Source: a marine actinobacterium MedAcidi-G2B
GTDB lineage: Bacteria; Actinomycetota; Acidimicrobiia; Acidimicrobiales; MedAcidi-G1
Direction of reading: 5' to 3'
Length of the DNA: 64,000 nt
Assembly (NCBI GenBank): GCA_000817115.1
Contig: JUEO01000003.1
Location: 1-64,000, forward strand
Under the pieces are notes generated by a model. That model did not search any database. It saw only the letters and a list, made by a program, of their open reading frames with translations, and was not told the origin of the DNA. Numbering within the stretch: position 1 is the first letter of the stretch; each line of letters opens with the position of its first letter. This document shows, piece by piece, positions 51,059 through 59,962 of this stretch. The position numbers were made by a program, and so were the translations under genes.

Positions 51059-52069
51059 ATGAATGCTGATTTCCGTAGTGACACTTTGACGCAGGCTACT
51101 CCTGATATGAGAACCGCTATGGCATCAGCCACTGTTGGGGATGACGTATATGGGGAAGATCCCACGGTCAATGAGTTACAAGAGCGAATTGCCGCTTTGA
51201 CTGGTAAAGAGTCTGCTCTATTTTGTACATCTGGCACACAATCAAATTTGAGCGCTGTCTTGAGCCATGGCCAGCGCGGAGACGAATACTTAATAGGCGA
51301 GAATTACCATATTCTTCTAAACGAAGTATCCGGAGCTTCAGCATTAGGCGGAATGTCTCCTTGGCCCATAAAAGTTAATGAAACTGGGGGAATTGACCCC
51401 GCAGATGTCATTTCAGCAATTAAGGAACCAGATCAGCATCATCCAATTACAAACCTTCTTTGCTTAGAAAACACTGTTAACGGATTTGTTCAACCGGTTG
51501 AACTAATTTCTGAATTAGCAGAAGCCGCACATAAATCTGGACTTTCTGTACATCTTGATGGAGCACGACTGTTCAATGCTGCTGTCGCTCTTAATGTTCC
51601 AGTTTCTTCTTTCACTAAGTCTGTTGACACTGTTTCACTATGTCTTTCTAAAGGGTTGGGAGCACCAGTAGGTTCAGTCCTTGCAGGCAGTAAAGAAACA
51701 ATCAATAAAGCTTTCCGAATAAGAAAAATGTTGGGTGGTGGAACACGACAAGCTGGCCATCTCGCCGCGGCAGGACTTTACGCTCTTGACCACCATATTG
51801 AACGTCTAGTTGAAGACCATCTTCGAGCTGAACAGATAGCTAAAGGACTTTCAGGTATTGCCGGATTAGAGGTGAAACAAACGAGCAACATGTTGTGGGT
51901 CACGCCTCTTCCCGAGTTGCATGCCGGTCTTTCTAAACACTTAGAGGAAAAAAATGTAAAGGTCATTCCATGGAGTCCAACTATGCGAATAGTCACTCAC
52001 TTAGATATAGATGACAGTCATGTCGACTATCTTGTTCAAGTCTTTCAAGACTTCTTTTCTGACCTCTAA
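51059..52069 (+). CDS. Threonine aldolase family PLP enzyme
   Basis: A 336-residue fold-type I PLP enzyme cleaving L-threonine (or allo-threonine) to glycine and acetaldehyde. FRSDTLTQATPDMRTAMASATVGDDVYGEDPTVNELQ is the family start, HLDGARLFNAAVAL carries the PLP-ring Asp, and the internal aldimine Lys is in SLCLSKGLGAPVGS. There is no ribosome-binding site, but TTGACG (51022) and TATCTT (51047) could be -35/-10 boxes with a long 19-bp spacer and the -10 ending 6 nt before the ATG, i.e. a possible leaderless message. Confidence 0.93.
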   Translation: MNADFRSDTLTQATPDMRTAMASATVGDDVYGEDPTVNELQERIAALTGKESALFCTSGTQSNLSAVLSHGQRGDEYLIGENYHILLNEVSGASALGGMSPWPIKVNETGGIDPADVISAIKEPDQHHPITNLLCLENTVNGFVQPVELISELAEAAHKSGLSVHLDGARLFNAAVALNVPVSSFTKSVDTVSLCLSKGLGAPVGSVLAGSKETINKAFRIRKMLGGGTRQAGHLAAAGLYALDHHIERLVEDHLRAEQIAKGLSGIAGLEVKQTSNMLWVTPLPELHAGLSKHLEEKNVKVIPWSPTMRIVTHLDIDDSHVDYLVQVFQDFFSDL

Positions 52070-52713
52070 CCACGCTTCCAATTTGATACATACGGGGGCA
52101 TTGAACGCTCTCCACCAGAAATTTCAGGTTCTGGTTCACCAACTGATATACCTAGTGGGATAACCCCTGCCCAAGCAGGTGAGGTGAAATCTCCAAAATC
52201 ATCTATTGGAGGACCTGTTCTGACTTTCATAGAATATTCGTCAAGCGGGAGTTCAAGTACCGTGGTTGCTTTTACTTCTTTTTCTGTATTTTCTCGTACA
52301 TCTTTCATTCGGCCTGGAATTCCATGCTCTACGACGAGATCCAAGGCTTCAACTTTCTTTTCATAGTCAACGATTTCTTGAGCTTTTCCAAAAATCACTA
52401 CAGAGCGATAATTCATTGAGATATTTACAGCTGCACGAGCTAGGACTATCCCGTCAAGCAATGTTATTTCCACACATACCTCTATACCTTTTTTGATATC
52501 ACGCAGGAGTCTGCTTGCTGCGGACCCATGCAGTAACAATTGGTCCTCTTGCCGGGCGTAAAACATTGGAATAACTAAAGGGTAAGTTTTTCCCTCTTCT
52601 TCACAAATAATCCCAACGTGAGCGACTAAACCTTCGTCTAACACTTTATAAAGTTCAGATTTTTCTTGTATTCCACGTTCAGGTTTACGTTTGATAGTTG
52701 ACCGATCACTCAT
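52066..52713 (-). CDS. FMN-binding pyridoxamine 5'-phosphate oxidase-like protein
   Basis: A 215-residue split-barrel flavoprotein of the NimA/PPOX-like type. The fold is indicated by YKVLDEGLVAHVGIICEEEGKTYPLVIPMFYARQEDQLLLHG, SAASRLLRDIKKGIEVCVEITLLDGIVLARA and NYRSVVIFGKAQEI. Actinobacteria have many such proteins; some use F420. Specific role unknown. Its stop overlaps the convergent threonine aldolase stop by four bases, and it is divergent from the EamA transporter. Confidence 0.87.
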   Translation of the reverse strand: MSDRSTIKRKPERGIQEKSELYKVLDEGLVAHVGIICEEEGKTYPLVIPMFYARQEDQLLLHGSAASRLLRDIKKGIEVCVEITLLDGIVLARAAVNISMNYRSVVIFGKAQEIVDYEKKVEALDLVVEHGIPGRMKDVRENTEKEVKATTVLELPLDEYSMKVRTGPPIDDFGDFTSPAWAGVIPLGISVGEPEPEISGGERSMPPYVSNWKRG

Positions 52714-52818
52714 CTAAAGACCCCCAAATAAAAAGATTTACTGCTTAACTATTGCAAAAAATAAAAAACAATACTCATTTTTGAGTATTTCTTCTCACTT
52801 GCTGATTGACTATCAGCC

Positions 52819-53712
52819 GTGCCCTATCAAATTGCTGCTCTTCTTGCTGCCACTTGCTGGGCTCTTAGCAGCCTGATCCTAGCTGAGCCCGTACGTCGAC
52901 TTGGAGGCCCACGATTTTGTCGACTGCGAATGCTTTACGTAAGCGTTGTTTTATTGGTGATATCTGTCTTCAGGAATCAATGGGACAACATCGAATTTGG
53001 GGACCTTGGGTTATTAACTCTTTCTGCAATAGTTGGTCTTGTTGTGGGCGATATAGGTCTTTTTACGGCCATGGCTCGCATCGGACCAAGACGCACTTCA
53101 GTTTTGTTTACGACGAATGCTCCTTTAGCTGCCTTGGGAGGAGTTCTTCTCTTCGATGAAACTCTTCGCTCTTGGGCGTTATTAGGTGCTGTGCTCACTG
53201 TTGGAGGGGTAATGCTTGCCATCAATTATGGAACTAACCAAAATGCTCAAGGTTCTATTTTTGAGAGAATAGACGGTTCATTGAAAATAGGGGTTTTTTG
53301 GGCAGGTGTCGGCGCTTTTGGGCAGGCAGCTGGTGCTTTGGCAGCAAAGCCTGTTCTTGATCACGGTGCCGATACTTTGAGTGTCGCCACTTTAAGAGTG
53401 TTAATAGCCACTCCGCTGATGTGGTTATTAGCTAAGCCAAGCGACAAGCTTGCTCAAGCTCCAGCAAAAGAAAAAATTCTGCGAACAGACTGGGTAAGGC
53501 TTGCTGCCAGTGGAACTCTGGCCATGGTGCTAGGAATGAGCTTTCTTCTTTATGCGATAGGCCGTGGCGACACAGGAATTGCAAGTATTTTAGGTGGAAC
53601 AACTCCTGTTATTATGCTGCCTCTGCTGTGGATCGCTACTCGTCGTCTTCCCGCTCTCGGTGCTTGGGTAGGAGCAATCCTCTCCATCATCGGTATTGCT
53701 TTCATGATGTAG
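52819..53712 (+). CDS. EamA/DMT-superfamily transporter
   Basis: A 297-residue protein starting at GTG with ten predicted membrane helices in two EamA repeats, e.g. AALLAATCWALSSLILAEP, GLLTLSAIVGLVVGDIGLF, TNAPLAALGGVLLFDETL and SILGGTTPVIMLPLLWIAT. The repeat pattern 'TTNAPL...LGGVLLFDE' and 'GGTTPVIMLPLLW' is typical of amino acid or metabolite exporters. The cargo is unknown. It lies 10 nt before the FAD oxidoreductase, so both may be one operon. Confidence 0.9.
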   Translation: MPYQIAALLAATCWALSSLILAEPVRRLGGPRFCRLRMLYVSVVLLVISVFRNQWDNIEFGDLGLLTLSAIVGLVVGDIGLFTAMARIGPRRTSVLFTTNAPLAALGGVLLFDETLRSWALLGAVLTVGGVMLAINYGTNQNAQGSIFERIDGSLKIGVFWAGVGAFGQAAGALAAKPVLDHGADTLSVATLRVLIATPLMWLLAKPSDKLAQAPAKEKILRTDWVRLAASGTLAMVLGMSFLLYAIGRGDTGIASILGGTTPVIMLPLLWIATRRLPALGAWVGAILSIIGIAFMM

Positions 53713-53722
53713 CATCTTTTCT

Positions 53723-54964
53723 ATGTTTGATGCAGTGGTCATTGGGGGTGGCATGCTTGGTGCTTCTGCTGCTCGTCATCTCTCAGAAATCGGTTATGCA
53801 ATAGCCGTGGTTGCCCCTCCAGAACCTTTAGCTTTGGAAAATCATCAAGGCCCTTTTGGCGCCCACTATGACGTTTCTCGCTCTTCTCGAACGCTTTACA
53901 TTGATCCAGTTGAATATGAGCTATCAAAGAGAGCCCATGCAGCCAATTCTTCAATAGAACAATTCTCAGAAGAAAAAGTCTTTTTCGGACAAGGTCACCT
54001 ATTTGTAGCCAAGAAAGAGGATGATGAAAAATTTTTTACACACTTCAGTAATTCTTCTAACTCTCATCTGGCGAAAATCTTTGATGCAGAAGGTCTGCGA
54101 AAGCAATGGCCAGAATTGAGATTTCCAACAGATTTCATTGGCCTCTTAGAATTAGATCGCAGAGGAATGTTAAATCCACGAGCTTTGGTGGCCGCACAAT
54201 TGTCTGCTGTTGCTTCATTTGGTGGTCAAATTTTTTCTTCTTCAGCTAGCAGTATGAATATAGGAAATCATTGTTCAGTGAAATTAGTTGATGGTTCACA
54301 ATTAGAAGCGAAGAAGGTACTGATAAGCACTGGGGCTTGGTCGAATTCGTCTGGACTGCTTCCTAAACGTGTTGCTTTAAAAATGAAAACTGAAATCGTA
54401 CTTTTAGCGGAGATTGATTCTGAGGAAACTAAACGACTAAGGAATCTTCCCGTCATGCACTATGAAATAAGGAACAGTGAGGCTGCTGATATATATGCTG
54501 TCCCTCCTCAGGTTTATCCGAACGGAAAAACCTTACTGAAGTGGGGCGCAAACACTCTTGCTGATAGATGGGTTAATAGTTCAGAAGATATTGATTCTTG
54601 GTACAGGCAAGGAAACAGTGACCAAATCATAAATTCAGTTAAACAATCTATGGAAAATACCTATCCTGGATTAAGAGTTAAAAAATGGCACACAAATAGA
54701 TGCGTGATTACCTACACCTCACACGGGCTCCCCTATATTGATTCTCTGGTTGGAAACAAGGTGTATGCCGCCATTGGTGGGAACGGTAGAAGTGCTAAGT
54801 GGGCTGACCCATTAGGCGCTTTAGCAGCTTCTTTAGTCGTAGAGGAAAAATGGAAGGATTCTTTGCCTTCCGACCGCTTTAAAGTAATTTTTGAGGATGA
54901 AGAAACCGACTTGGCGGATCGAAAGTTACTAAAAGAACGAAATTGTGCCCTCGGTGGGACTTGA
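53723..54964 (+). CDS. FAD-dependent oxidoreductase (DAO/sarcosine-oxidase-like)
   Basis: A 413-residue amine/amino acid oxidase of the DAO family. FAD binding is indicated by AVVIGGGMLGASAARHLSEIGYAIAVV. Further on come LSKRAHAANSSIEQF, LKMKTEIVLLAEI, KWHTNRCVITYTSHGLPYID and GNKVYAAIGGNGRSAKWADPLG, as in monomeric sarcosine oxidase/SolA. A covalent-FAD Cys is not obvious (the nearest is Cys in NRCVITY, a plausible match). The last codons (about six) run into the tRNA-Leu gene on the opposite strand, which is unusual. Confidence 0.87.
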   Translation: MFDAVVIGGGMLGASAARHLSEIGYAIAVVAPPEPLALENHQGPFGAHYDVSRSSRTLYIDPVEYELSKRAHAANSSIEQFSEEKVFFGQGHLFVAKKEDDEKFFTHFSNSSNSHLAKIFDAEGLRKQWPELRFPTDFIGLLELDRRGMLNPRALVAAQLSAVASFGGQIFSSSASSMNIGNHCSVKLVDGSQLEAKKVLISTGAWSNSSGLLPKRVALKMKTEIVLLAEIDSEETKRLRNLPVMHYEIRNSEAADIYAVPPQVYPNGKTLLKWGANTLADRWVNSSEDIDSWYRQGNSDQIINSVKQSMENTYPGLRVKKWHTNRCVITYTSHGLPYIDSLVGNKVYAAIGGNGRSAKWADPLGALAASLVVEEKWKDSLPSDRFKVIFEDEETDLADRKLLKERNCALGGT

Positions 54965-55027
54965 ACCCACATGTCCTAGAACCGGAGATTTTAAGTCTCC
55001 TGCGTATGCCAATTCCGCCACGAGGGC
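54946..55027 (-). tRNA. tRNA-Leu (anticodon UAA)
   Basis: On the minus strand an 82-nt type II tRNA folds with acceptor arms GCCCTCG/CGAGGGC, D-loop GGCGGAATTGGCATACGC, anticodon stem GGAGA-CTTAAAA-TCTCC (anticodon TAA), a long variable arm and T-arm GTGGGTTCAAGTCCCAC. Discriminator base is A, as required for leucine; CCA is not encoded. Its 3' end overlaps the convergent FAD oxidoreductase CDS by 19 bp. Confidence 0.97.
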
Positions 55028-55098
55028 TTTATACCGAGTCCACGCTAGTTTCTTATCTTGCAGTGAGAAACCCGAAGAACATAAAACGTTTACTTAAT

Positions 55099-55404
55099 CT
55101 AAGCAGCTAATTCTTCATTATCTATTGCACGCCATAAAGCAGACCGAGCTATATCTGCACGAGATCCAGAAAGTTCATTTGTGACAATTACTCCCTCCAC
55201 CATGTCGGCCACGACAGCACCCCACGGTCTTTCTTTGACAGCTACAGAAATGACAACATTTTCTCCATTCCTTCGAATGCTGCGTTGCACTCCGAGTAGT
55301 CCTGGTGGACTACGAAATACTGGGACTCCAAGCGCTAAGTGTCTGCTGGCGCGTCCTAGAGCTCGTACTGTCTCTGCGAATCTGTAAGTCTTTACTTCCA
55401 TCAC
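55099..55404 (-). CDS. Conserved hypothetical protein
   Basis: A 101-residue soluble protein, FAETVRALGRASRHLALGVPVFRSPPG...VISVAVKERPWGAVVADMVEGVIVTNEL. It has no signal peptide or Cys. The sequence shape (VVISVAVKERPWGAVVADMVEGVI) I have seen in actinobacterial proteins beside RecB-like nucleases, without a known activity. The start overlaps the 5' ORF-track extension of the divergent nuclease; ATG at 55404 or 55401 are both possible. It is divergent from the nuclease at 55440. Confidence 0.7.
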   Translation of the reverse strand: MMEVKTYRFAETVRALGRASRHLALGVPVFRSPPGLLGVQRSIRRNGENVVISVAVKERPWGAVVADMVEGVIVTNELSGSRADIARSALWRAIDNEELAA

Positions 55405-55439
55405 TCACAAGTGTCTCATCTAGGTGTGACAATGGAGTT

Positions 55440-56387
55440 GTGAGCGATTCTCAGGATAAACAAGTTTCGGATCTTAATCCGGCACAGGAAGCTGTTTTAG
55501 AGCAGTTAGGTTCTTTGCGAGATGAAAGGCCAGTTTTCTCTGAAGACCTTGGCCACCACATCCGAGGAGCTCTAGAAACCGCAGTTGAACCCTACTTATC
55601 AGCTCTTCCTTCCAATGAAGATATCTTTTTTGCTAAACACGAACTTGGACAGATCCACGGATGTCAAACAAAGTATTTAGCAGAACGTGATGACGAATTC
55701 GAATGGGCTGTGAATATTGCGAGAGGGAGTATCGTTCATAAGGCAGTAGAACTGGCAATGAATTGGAGAAAAGAGATAGAACCTTCTGTGCTTATTGACG
55801 AGGCGCTCGCCCGTTATGAGCAGGATTCAGGAAGTCTCGGTTACTGGTTGCAAGGGTGCTCTGAAGTGGAGAGAGCAGAGTTGCGTTCGGAATCTTTAGA
55901 TGCTTTTTCTAAATACCTTGAGTGCTGGCCTCCTCTTCGTCCAGCTTGGCGTCCGGTGAGTGAAAGTCGATTACGAGCAGAGTTGTGTGACAGAAGGTTT
56001 ATTCTTTCAGGACGAGCAGACCTTACGCTGGGGGCCGCAGAAGGTTTTCGGGCTGGGAAAGTAATCATTGATTTGAAAACAGGGGGGTTCGCTCCTCTTC
56101 ACGTTGAGGATTTGAGGTTCTATGCGCTGATAGAAACTTTACGCATTGGAGTTCCACCTCGTCTACTTGCCACCTACTATTTGGATTCAGCTCAGTTATC
56201 TCCTGAAGAAGTAACTGAAGATCTTTTGATGGCAACTGTCGCTCGAGTTGTTGATGCAGTTGAGAAATTTGTTTCTCTAATTTACGAGAAAGAAGAGCCT
56301 AAGGAAATTGCTGGCCCCCAATGTCGATGGTGCAGTCTTTCTGAATCTTGTGCTACTGGGCAGTCTTATCTTGAAGAGAGAATTTAA
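55440..56387 (+). CDS. RecB/Cas4-like PD-(D/E)XK nuclease with probable Fe-S cluster
   Basis: A 315-residue nuclease starting at GTG 55440 (VSDSQDKQVSDLNPAQEAV); the track start at 55305 lies within the divergent gene. The catalytic core is visible as ILSGRADLTLGA, KVIIDLKTG (D-x-K) and VEDLRFYAL. Cysteines at GCQTKYLAE and near the C-terminus (CRWCSLSESC) have the spacing of the [4Fe-4S] AddB/Cas4/RecB-like group. It is not near CRISPR-cas genes, so a repair role is more likely. Confidence 0.82.
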   Translation: MSDSQDKQVSDLNPAQEAVLEQLGSLRDERPVFSEDLGHHIRGALETAVEPYLSALPSNEDIFFAKHELGQIHGCQTKYLAERDDEFEWAVNIARGSIVHKAVELAMNWRKEIEPSVLIDEALARYEQDSGSLGYWLQGCSEVERAELRSESLDAFSKYLECWPPLRPAWRPVSESRLRAELCDRRFILSGRADLTLGAAEGFRAGKVIIDLKTGGFAPLHVEDLRFYALIETLRIGVPPRLLATYYLDSAQLSPEEVTEDLLMATVARVVDAVEKFVSLIYEKEEPKEIAGPQCRWCSLSESCATGQSYLEERI

Positions 56388-56389
56388 AT

Positions 56390-57637
56390 CTAGTCATCAT
56401 CTAAATGAAATAATCTTCCAGTTGTATAAAGGAAGATCCCACCAAGAACTAAAAGAACTCCTGCTCCTGCTCCAACTGGGCGAGGTCCTAGAGCTGAAAT
56501 AAGAATCCCCATAAGAAGATTAGAGAATGGCATAATCCCAAGCACCCCCATTAGATAAAGGGCCATTACGCTGCCTCTTAATTCATCATCTACCTGGAGT
56601 TGCACTACAGAGTTAAGGTTTGTTGCAGAGACAAGGTGGACTCCACCTATCAATAACAAAGCAAAAAATCCAACCCAAAATTTTGGCGCTAAAGCAAAAA
56701 GTACTATTGCTGCTCCGTAACCAACTAAAGAACCTAATTGAATACGTGATCTGACCCCGCGTCCCGCCATGGCAGCAACTACAGGACCTACTGCTATGCC
56801 TCCAATACCCTGTGCTGAGCCCAGAACTCCAAACCAAAATGGAGAGACTTTAAAAACATCTTCAGCAAAAACAACGATGTGCTGCGATAACGGCATGGCG
56901 AAAGCAGAGATGAAACTTACTGCCAAAATCGCTGTACGTATCCCTGGAGCATCCAAAACATAACGGATTGCTCTCTTATAGCCTTCAAAAATTTTCCCAG
57001 ATTCTTTTTTAGAAGATTGACCACTGACTAACTGATCTGTATCGAGGAGCAGCAATGCAATAGCTATCGGTAAATGCAGAATTGCAACCACCAGTAAAGC
57101 CCATCCGGGACCAAACGTTCCTATAATCAGACCGCCTATCGCTGGGCCTGTTGCACGAGCTGCATTGAATTGGGTTGAATTTAGAGCAATAGCATTTGGT
57201 AAGACTGACCGTGGCACACATTCAGCGACAAATGCTTGCCAAACTGGAAGTCTGACTCCATTGATAAATCCTCCTGCAGTGATTAAAAACAGCCAAGGCC
57301 ATGGGCTTTCTAGACCTGAATTCCAAGCAAGAGCCATAACTATGGCAGTTACTGCTTGAATCCCATTAGTTACAAGTAAAATCTTTCTTCTATTCCAGTT
57401 ATCTGACACCCAAGCTGAGAAGGGGTTCATAAGAAGCATTGGCATTGAACCAGCAAATGCAGACACTCCGACCCAAGCAGCAGACTTTGTCAATGCAAAC
57501 ATCACCCAACTACCCACAAGCATGCGTATCCACCGACCGTTATTTGTGAGTAGTCCTCCTGTCCAGAAAAGGCGAAAGTTTCTGTATTGCAAAGCTGGGA
57601 ATCTACTTTGAGACTCTTGAGGGCTGGGGGGCATCAC
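56390..57637 (-). CDS. MFS transporter (Enterobactin-exporter-like fold)
   Basis: A 415-residue transporter with about twelve hydrophobic helices. The opening FPALQYRNFRLFWTGGLLTNNGRWIRMLVGSWV and RKILLVTNGIQAVTAIVMAL and RSVLPNAIALNSTQFNAARATGPAIGGLI match the EntS/MFS_3 type. The cargo cannot be inferred. Convergent with the nuclease gene (2 bp apart) and divergent from the enoyl-CoA hydratase. Confidence 0.9.
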   Translation of the reverse strand: MMPPSPQESQSRFPALQYRNFRLFWTGGLLTNNGRWIRMLVGSWVMFALTKSAAWVGVSAFAGSMPMLLMNPFSAWVSDNWNRRKILLVTNGIQAVTAIVMALAWNSGLESPWPWLFLITAGGFINGVRLPVWQAFVAECVPRSVLPNAIALNSTQFNAARATGPAIGGLIIGTFGPGWALLVVAILHLPIAIALLLLDTDQLVSGQSSKKESGKIFEGYKRAIRYVLDAPGIRTAILAVSFISAFAMPLSQHIVVFAEDVFKVSPFWFGVLGSAQGIGGIAVGPVVAAMAGRGVRSRIQLGSLVGYGAAIVLFALAPKFWVGFFALLLIGGVHLVSATNLNSVVQLQVDDELRGSVMALYLMGVLGIMPFSNLLMGILISALGPRPVGAGAGVLLVLGGIFLYTTGRLFHLDDD

Positions 57638-57672
57638 ACGACCTTACACCACAAGACGTATAAATTAAGCCT

Positions 57673-58437
57673 ATGAATCTTTTACAAATTGAACGAAGAG
57701 AACACGTTGCAATACTGACTTTCAACGACCCAGAGCGGAGAAACGTCGTTTCATCTGAGATGAACCAAGCGCTCCTTGCAGCTTTTGATGAATTAGAGCC
57801 TGATGAAAATATTCGAGCAGTTGTTTTAACTGGTTCTGGTGCCGCGTTCTGCGCTGGGGCAATCTTAGACGACCTACTTGAAGTAGCTGAAGATAAAGGT
57901 GGAGCTCTACCAAATATTTATGCTGGGTTTCTACGAGTCGCTCATTCCCCTCTTGCAACAATCGCAGCTGTCAATGGACCAGCTGTCGGTGCTGGAATGA
58001 ACATGATTCTTGCTTGTGATTTAGTTATTGCCGGTAATTCTGCAAAGTTTGATACCCGATTTTTAGATATTGGTATCCACCCAGGCGGTGGACATACTTG
58101 GCGTCTTCGTAATATCACTGACTTAGCAACTGCTAAAGCAATGGTACTTTTTGGCCAGATTTTGAGCGGCCAAGAAGCAGCTGATCGAGGAGTCGCGTGG
58201 GAGTGTGTAAATGATGAAGACTTATTGGAGAGTGCTGTCTCTTATGCCGAACGAGCTGCAGAATTTCCAAAAGATCTATTTGCAATTACAAAAAAGACTT
58301 TACACGAAACTGCTGCCATCACTGAATCTGTTCAATCAGTAGAACTTGAACTTGCTCCACAGAGGTGGTCTATGCAACAACCAGCTTTTGTTAATATGAT
58401 TTCTCGTCTAAAAGACCGTATTGAAAAAAAGAATTAA
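57673..58437 (+). CDS. Enoyl-CoA hydratase/isomerase family protein
   Basis: A 254-residue crotonase-fold protein. Acyl-CoA binding and oxyanion hole pieces: RAVVLTGSGAAFCAGAIL, VNGPAVGAGMNMILACDLVIAG and FDTRFLDIGIHPGGGHTWRL. The usual two catalytic Glu are not both obvious: 'GAGMNM' replaces the classic GGG(C/E) with GAGM, and the HPGGG stretch carries the second. It may be an isomerase or hydratase. It supports the beta-oxidation theme but lies away from the SDR-ACAD-thiolase series. Confidence 0.88.
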   Translation: MNLLQIERREHVAILTFNDPERRNVVSSEMNQALLAAFDELEPDENIRAVVLTGSGAAFCAGAILDDLLEVAEDKGGALPNIYAGFLRVAHSPLATIAAVNGPAVGAGMNMILACDLVIAGNSAKFDTRFLDIGIHPGGGHTWRLRNITDLATAKAMVLFGQILSGQEAADRGVAWECVNDEDLLESAVSYAERAAEFPKDLFAITKKTLHETAAITESVQSVELELAPQRWSMQQPAFVNMISRLKDRIEKKN

Positions 58438-59045
58438 GGCTTAATCCATTCTTCAATTAACTGATCTGCTCGCCGAACCCATTCTTCGGACGTAACAGCG
58501 AATCTCAAATGGTCTTCCCAAGTTCCTCCTATTTCCAGATATTTTTCGGATAGTCCTTCGCATCTCAGGTTTAATTTTTCCATTACTCGCCGAGAAGAAA
58601 GATTCCTTGGAACTATAGATATCTGTAATCGGTGTAAAGCTAATTCTTCAAAAGCGAAACGCATAAGCACCACCAGAGCTTCTGGGGTGTAGCTATTCCC
58701 TGCTTTGTCTTCAGAGATCCAGTAGCCCACGTGAGAGCTTTGAAATGCCCCTCGCGTAACATTATTCAAATTTATTTCTCCTATAAAACAGTCGCCAATG
58801 AAAATACCAAAACCCCAACCGGTACCTAATTGGCTTTCTCTTTGCCGAGAACGGCATCGTGCCTCAAAAACATTTATATCTTTTGCCGGATCTTTTTGCC
58901 CAGGAGAACGAAGAGGTTCCCATTTGGTTAACCAATCATGGTTCTGCTGTCGGACCTCTTGCCAATGAATAAAGTCTTCTTTTTTTAGTGAGCGAAGGGC
59001 GATTCTACGGCCCTGAAGATTTGGAATGTCCTCTAATACGGTCAT
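58434..59045 (-). CDS. GNAT N-acetyltransferase (RimJ/RimL-like)
   Basis: A 203-residue acetyltransferase. The RimJ/RimL pattern is LQGRRIALRSLKKEDFIHWQEVR, FIGEINLNNVTRGAFQSSHVGYWISED and AGNSYTPEALVVLMRFAFEELALHRLQISIVPRNLSSRRVMEKLNLRCEGLSEKYL (the last for the acetyl-CoA loop). RimJ acetylates ribosomal protein S5 N-terminally; this member's target is not known. It follows ppx by two bases on the same strand. Confidence 0.9.
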   Translation of the reverse strand: MTVLEDIPNLQGRRIALRSLKKEDFIHWQEVRQQNHDWLTKWEPLRSPGQKDPAKDINVFEARCRSRQRESQLGTGWGFGIFIGDCFIGEINLNNVTRGAFQSSHVGYWISEDKAGNSYTPEALVVLMRFAFEELALHRLQISIVPRNLSSRRVMEKLNLRCEGLSEKYLEIGGTWEDHLRFAVTSEEWVRRADQLIEEWIKP

Positions 59046-59047
59046 TG

Positions 59048-59962
59048 TTATCCTTGAGAGACAATGGATGCGACTAATCCGTCAAGAATATCCGCTTCGG
59101 AAACAAGGCATTCTTTGAATCCGAAACTCCGCATCACTTTGACTAAAACACAAAGGCCTCCAACAATCACATCAGATCTCTCTTCCTCCATACCAGGATT
59201 ATCTAAGCGCTCAGCTTTTGTCTCTGTCGCTAAAGTTCTGAACACATCTTCAACTGCTTCTTTAGACAGCCGGAAGTGATGGATCTTGTCCCGATCATAT
59301 TCTTGCAGTCCCTGTTCAACAGCTGCTGTGCAAGAAACCGTTCCTGCCAGCCCAACAAAAGTTGTAGCGTTCAAAGCTTGAGGAATCTCTCGTTTTACAT
59401 CATCTAGATGGCCTTCAACGATAGATAGACACGATGAAAGTTCTTCAGGTAACGGTGGATCATGCTCAAACCATTTCTCAGTCAAACGAACACACCCGAT
59501 ATCACAAGAAATCACACCTTGGACTTCCTGATCGCCAAGAATAAATTCTGTAGATCCACCACCTATATCTACAACTAAGAAAGGTCCATCTTCAAGGTCT
59601 AAATCTTTTGTAGCTCCCATAAAAGAGAGTGTGCCTTCTTCTATCCCTGATAGAAGTTCAGGTCTCACACCAATAATTTCTTCCGCTAAATCAAAAAAAT
59701 CATCTGCATTGCTGGCATCTCTAGCTGCTGAAGTTGCCGTCATACGAACTTTACGAACTTGATAAGAGTCAATTATCTCCCGATATTCTCTTAAAGTTTT
59801 TCCAACTCGACTAATCGCCTCTTCGCTTAAAACTCCTGTTGCTTCTACTCCCTCTCCTAAACGAGTTATTTGCATAAGTCTTTCAGCTGTAGTGGCCCCG
59901 TCTCCTATCAACAACCTCGTGGAATTAGTTCCACAATCGATAGCGGCTACAAAATTATTCAT
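59048..59962 (-). CDS. ppx: Exopolyphosphatase / Ppx-GppA phosphatase
   Basis: A 304-residue ASKHA-fold phosphatase of the Ppx/GppA family, hydrolysing polyphosphate or pppGpp. Motifs: VAAIDCGTNSTRLLIGDG, GVLSEEAISRVGKTLREY, TATSAARDASNADDFF, GPFLVVDIGGGSTEFILGDQ and GLAGTVSCTAAVEQG. Its short length is normal for the single-domain actinobacterial form. It overlaps the DUF501 gene by eight bases; the DUF501-ppx order is conserved in many actinobacteria. Confidence 0.92.
   Translation of the reverse strand: MNNFVAAIDCGTNSTRLLIGDGATTAERLMQITRLGEGVEATGVLSEEAISRVGKTLREYREIIDSYQVRKVRMTATSAARDASNADDFFDLAEEIIGVRPELLSGIEEGTLSFMGATKDLDLEDGPFLVVDIGGGSTEFILGDQEVQGVISCDIGCVRLTEKWFEHDPPLPEELSSCLSIVEGHLDDVKREIPQALNATTFVGLAGTVSCTAAVEQGLQEYDRDKIHHFRLSKEAVEDVFRTLATETKAERLDNPGMEEERSDVIVGGLCVLVKVMRSFGFKECLVSEADILDGLVASIVSQG

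Noticed and set aside
55305-55439. Extended nuclease start at 55305
   Set aside because: It overlaps the divergent conserved gene and adds a hydrophobic stretch unlike the family; GTG 55440 is preferred.
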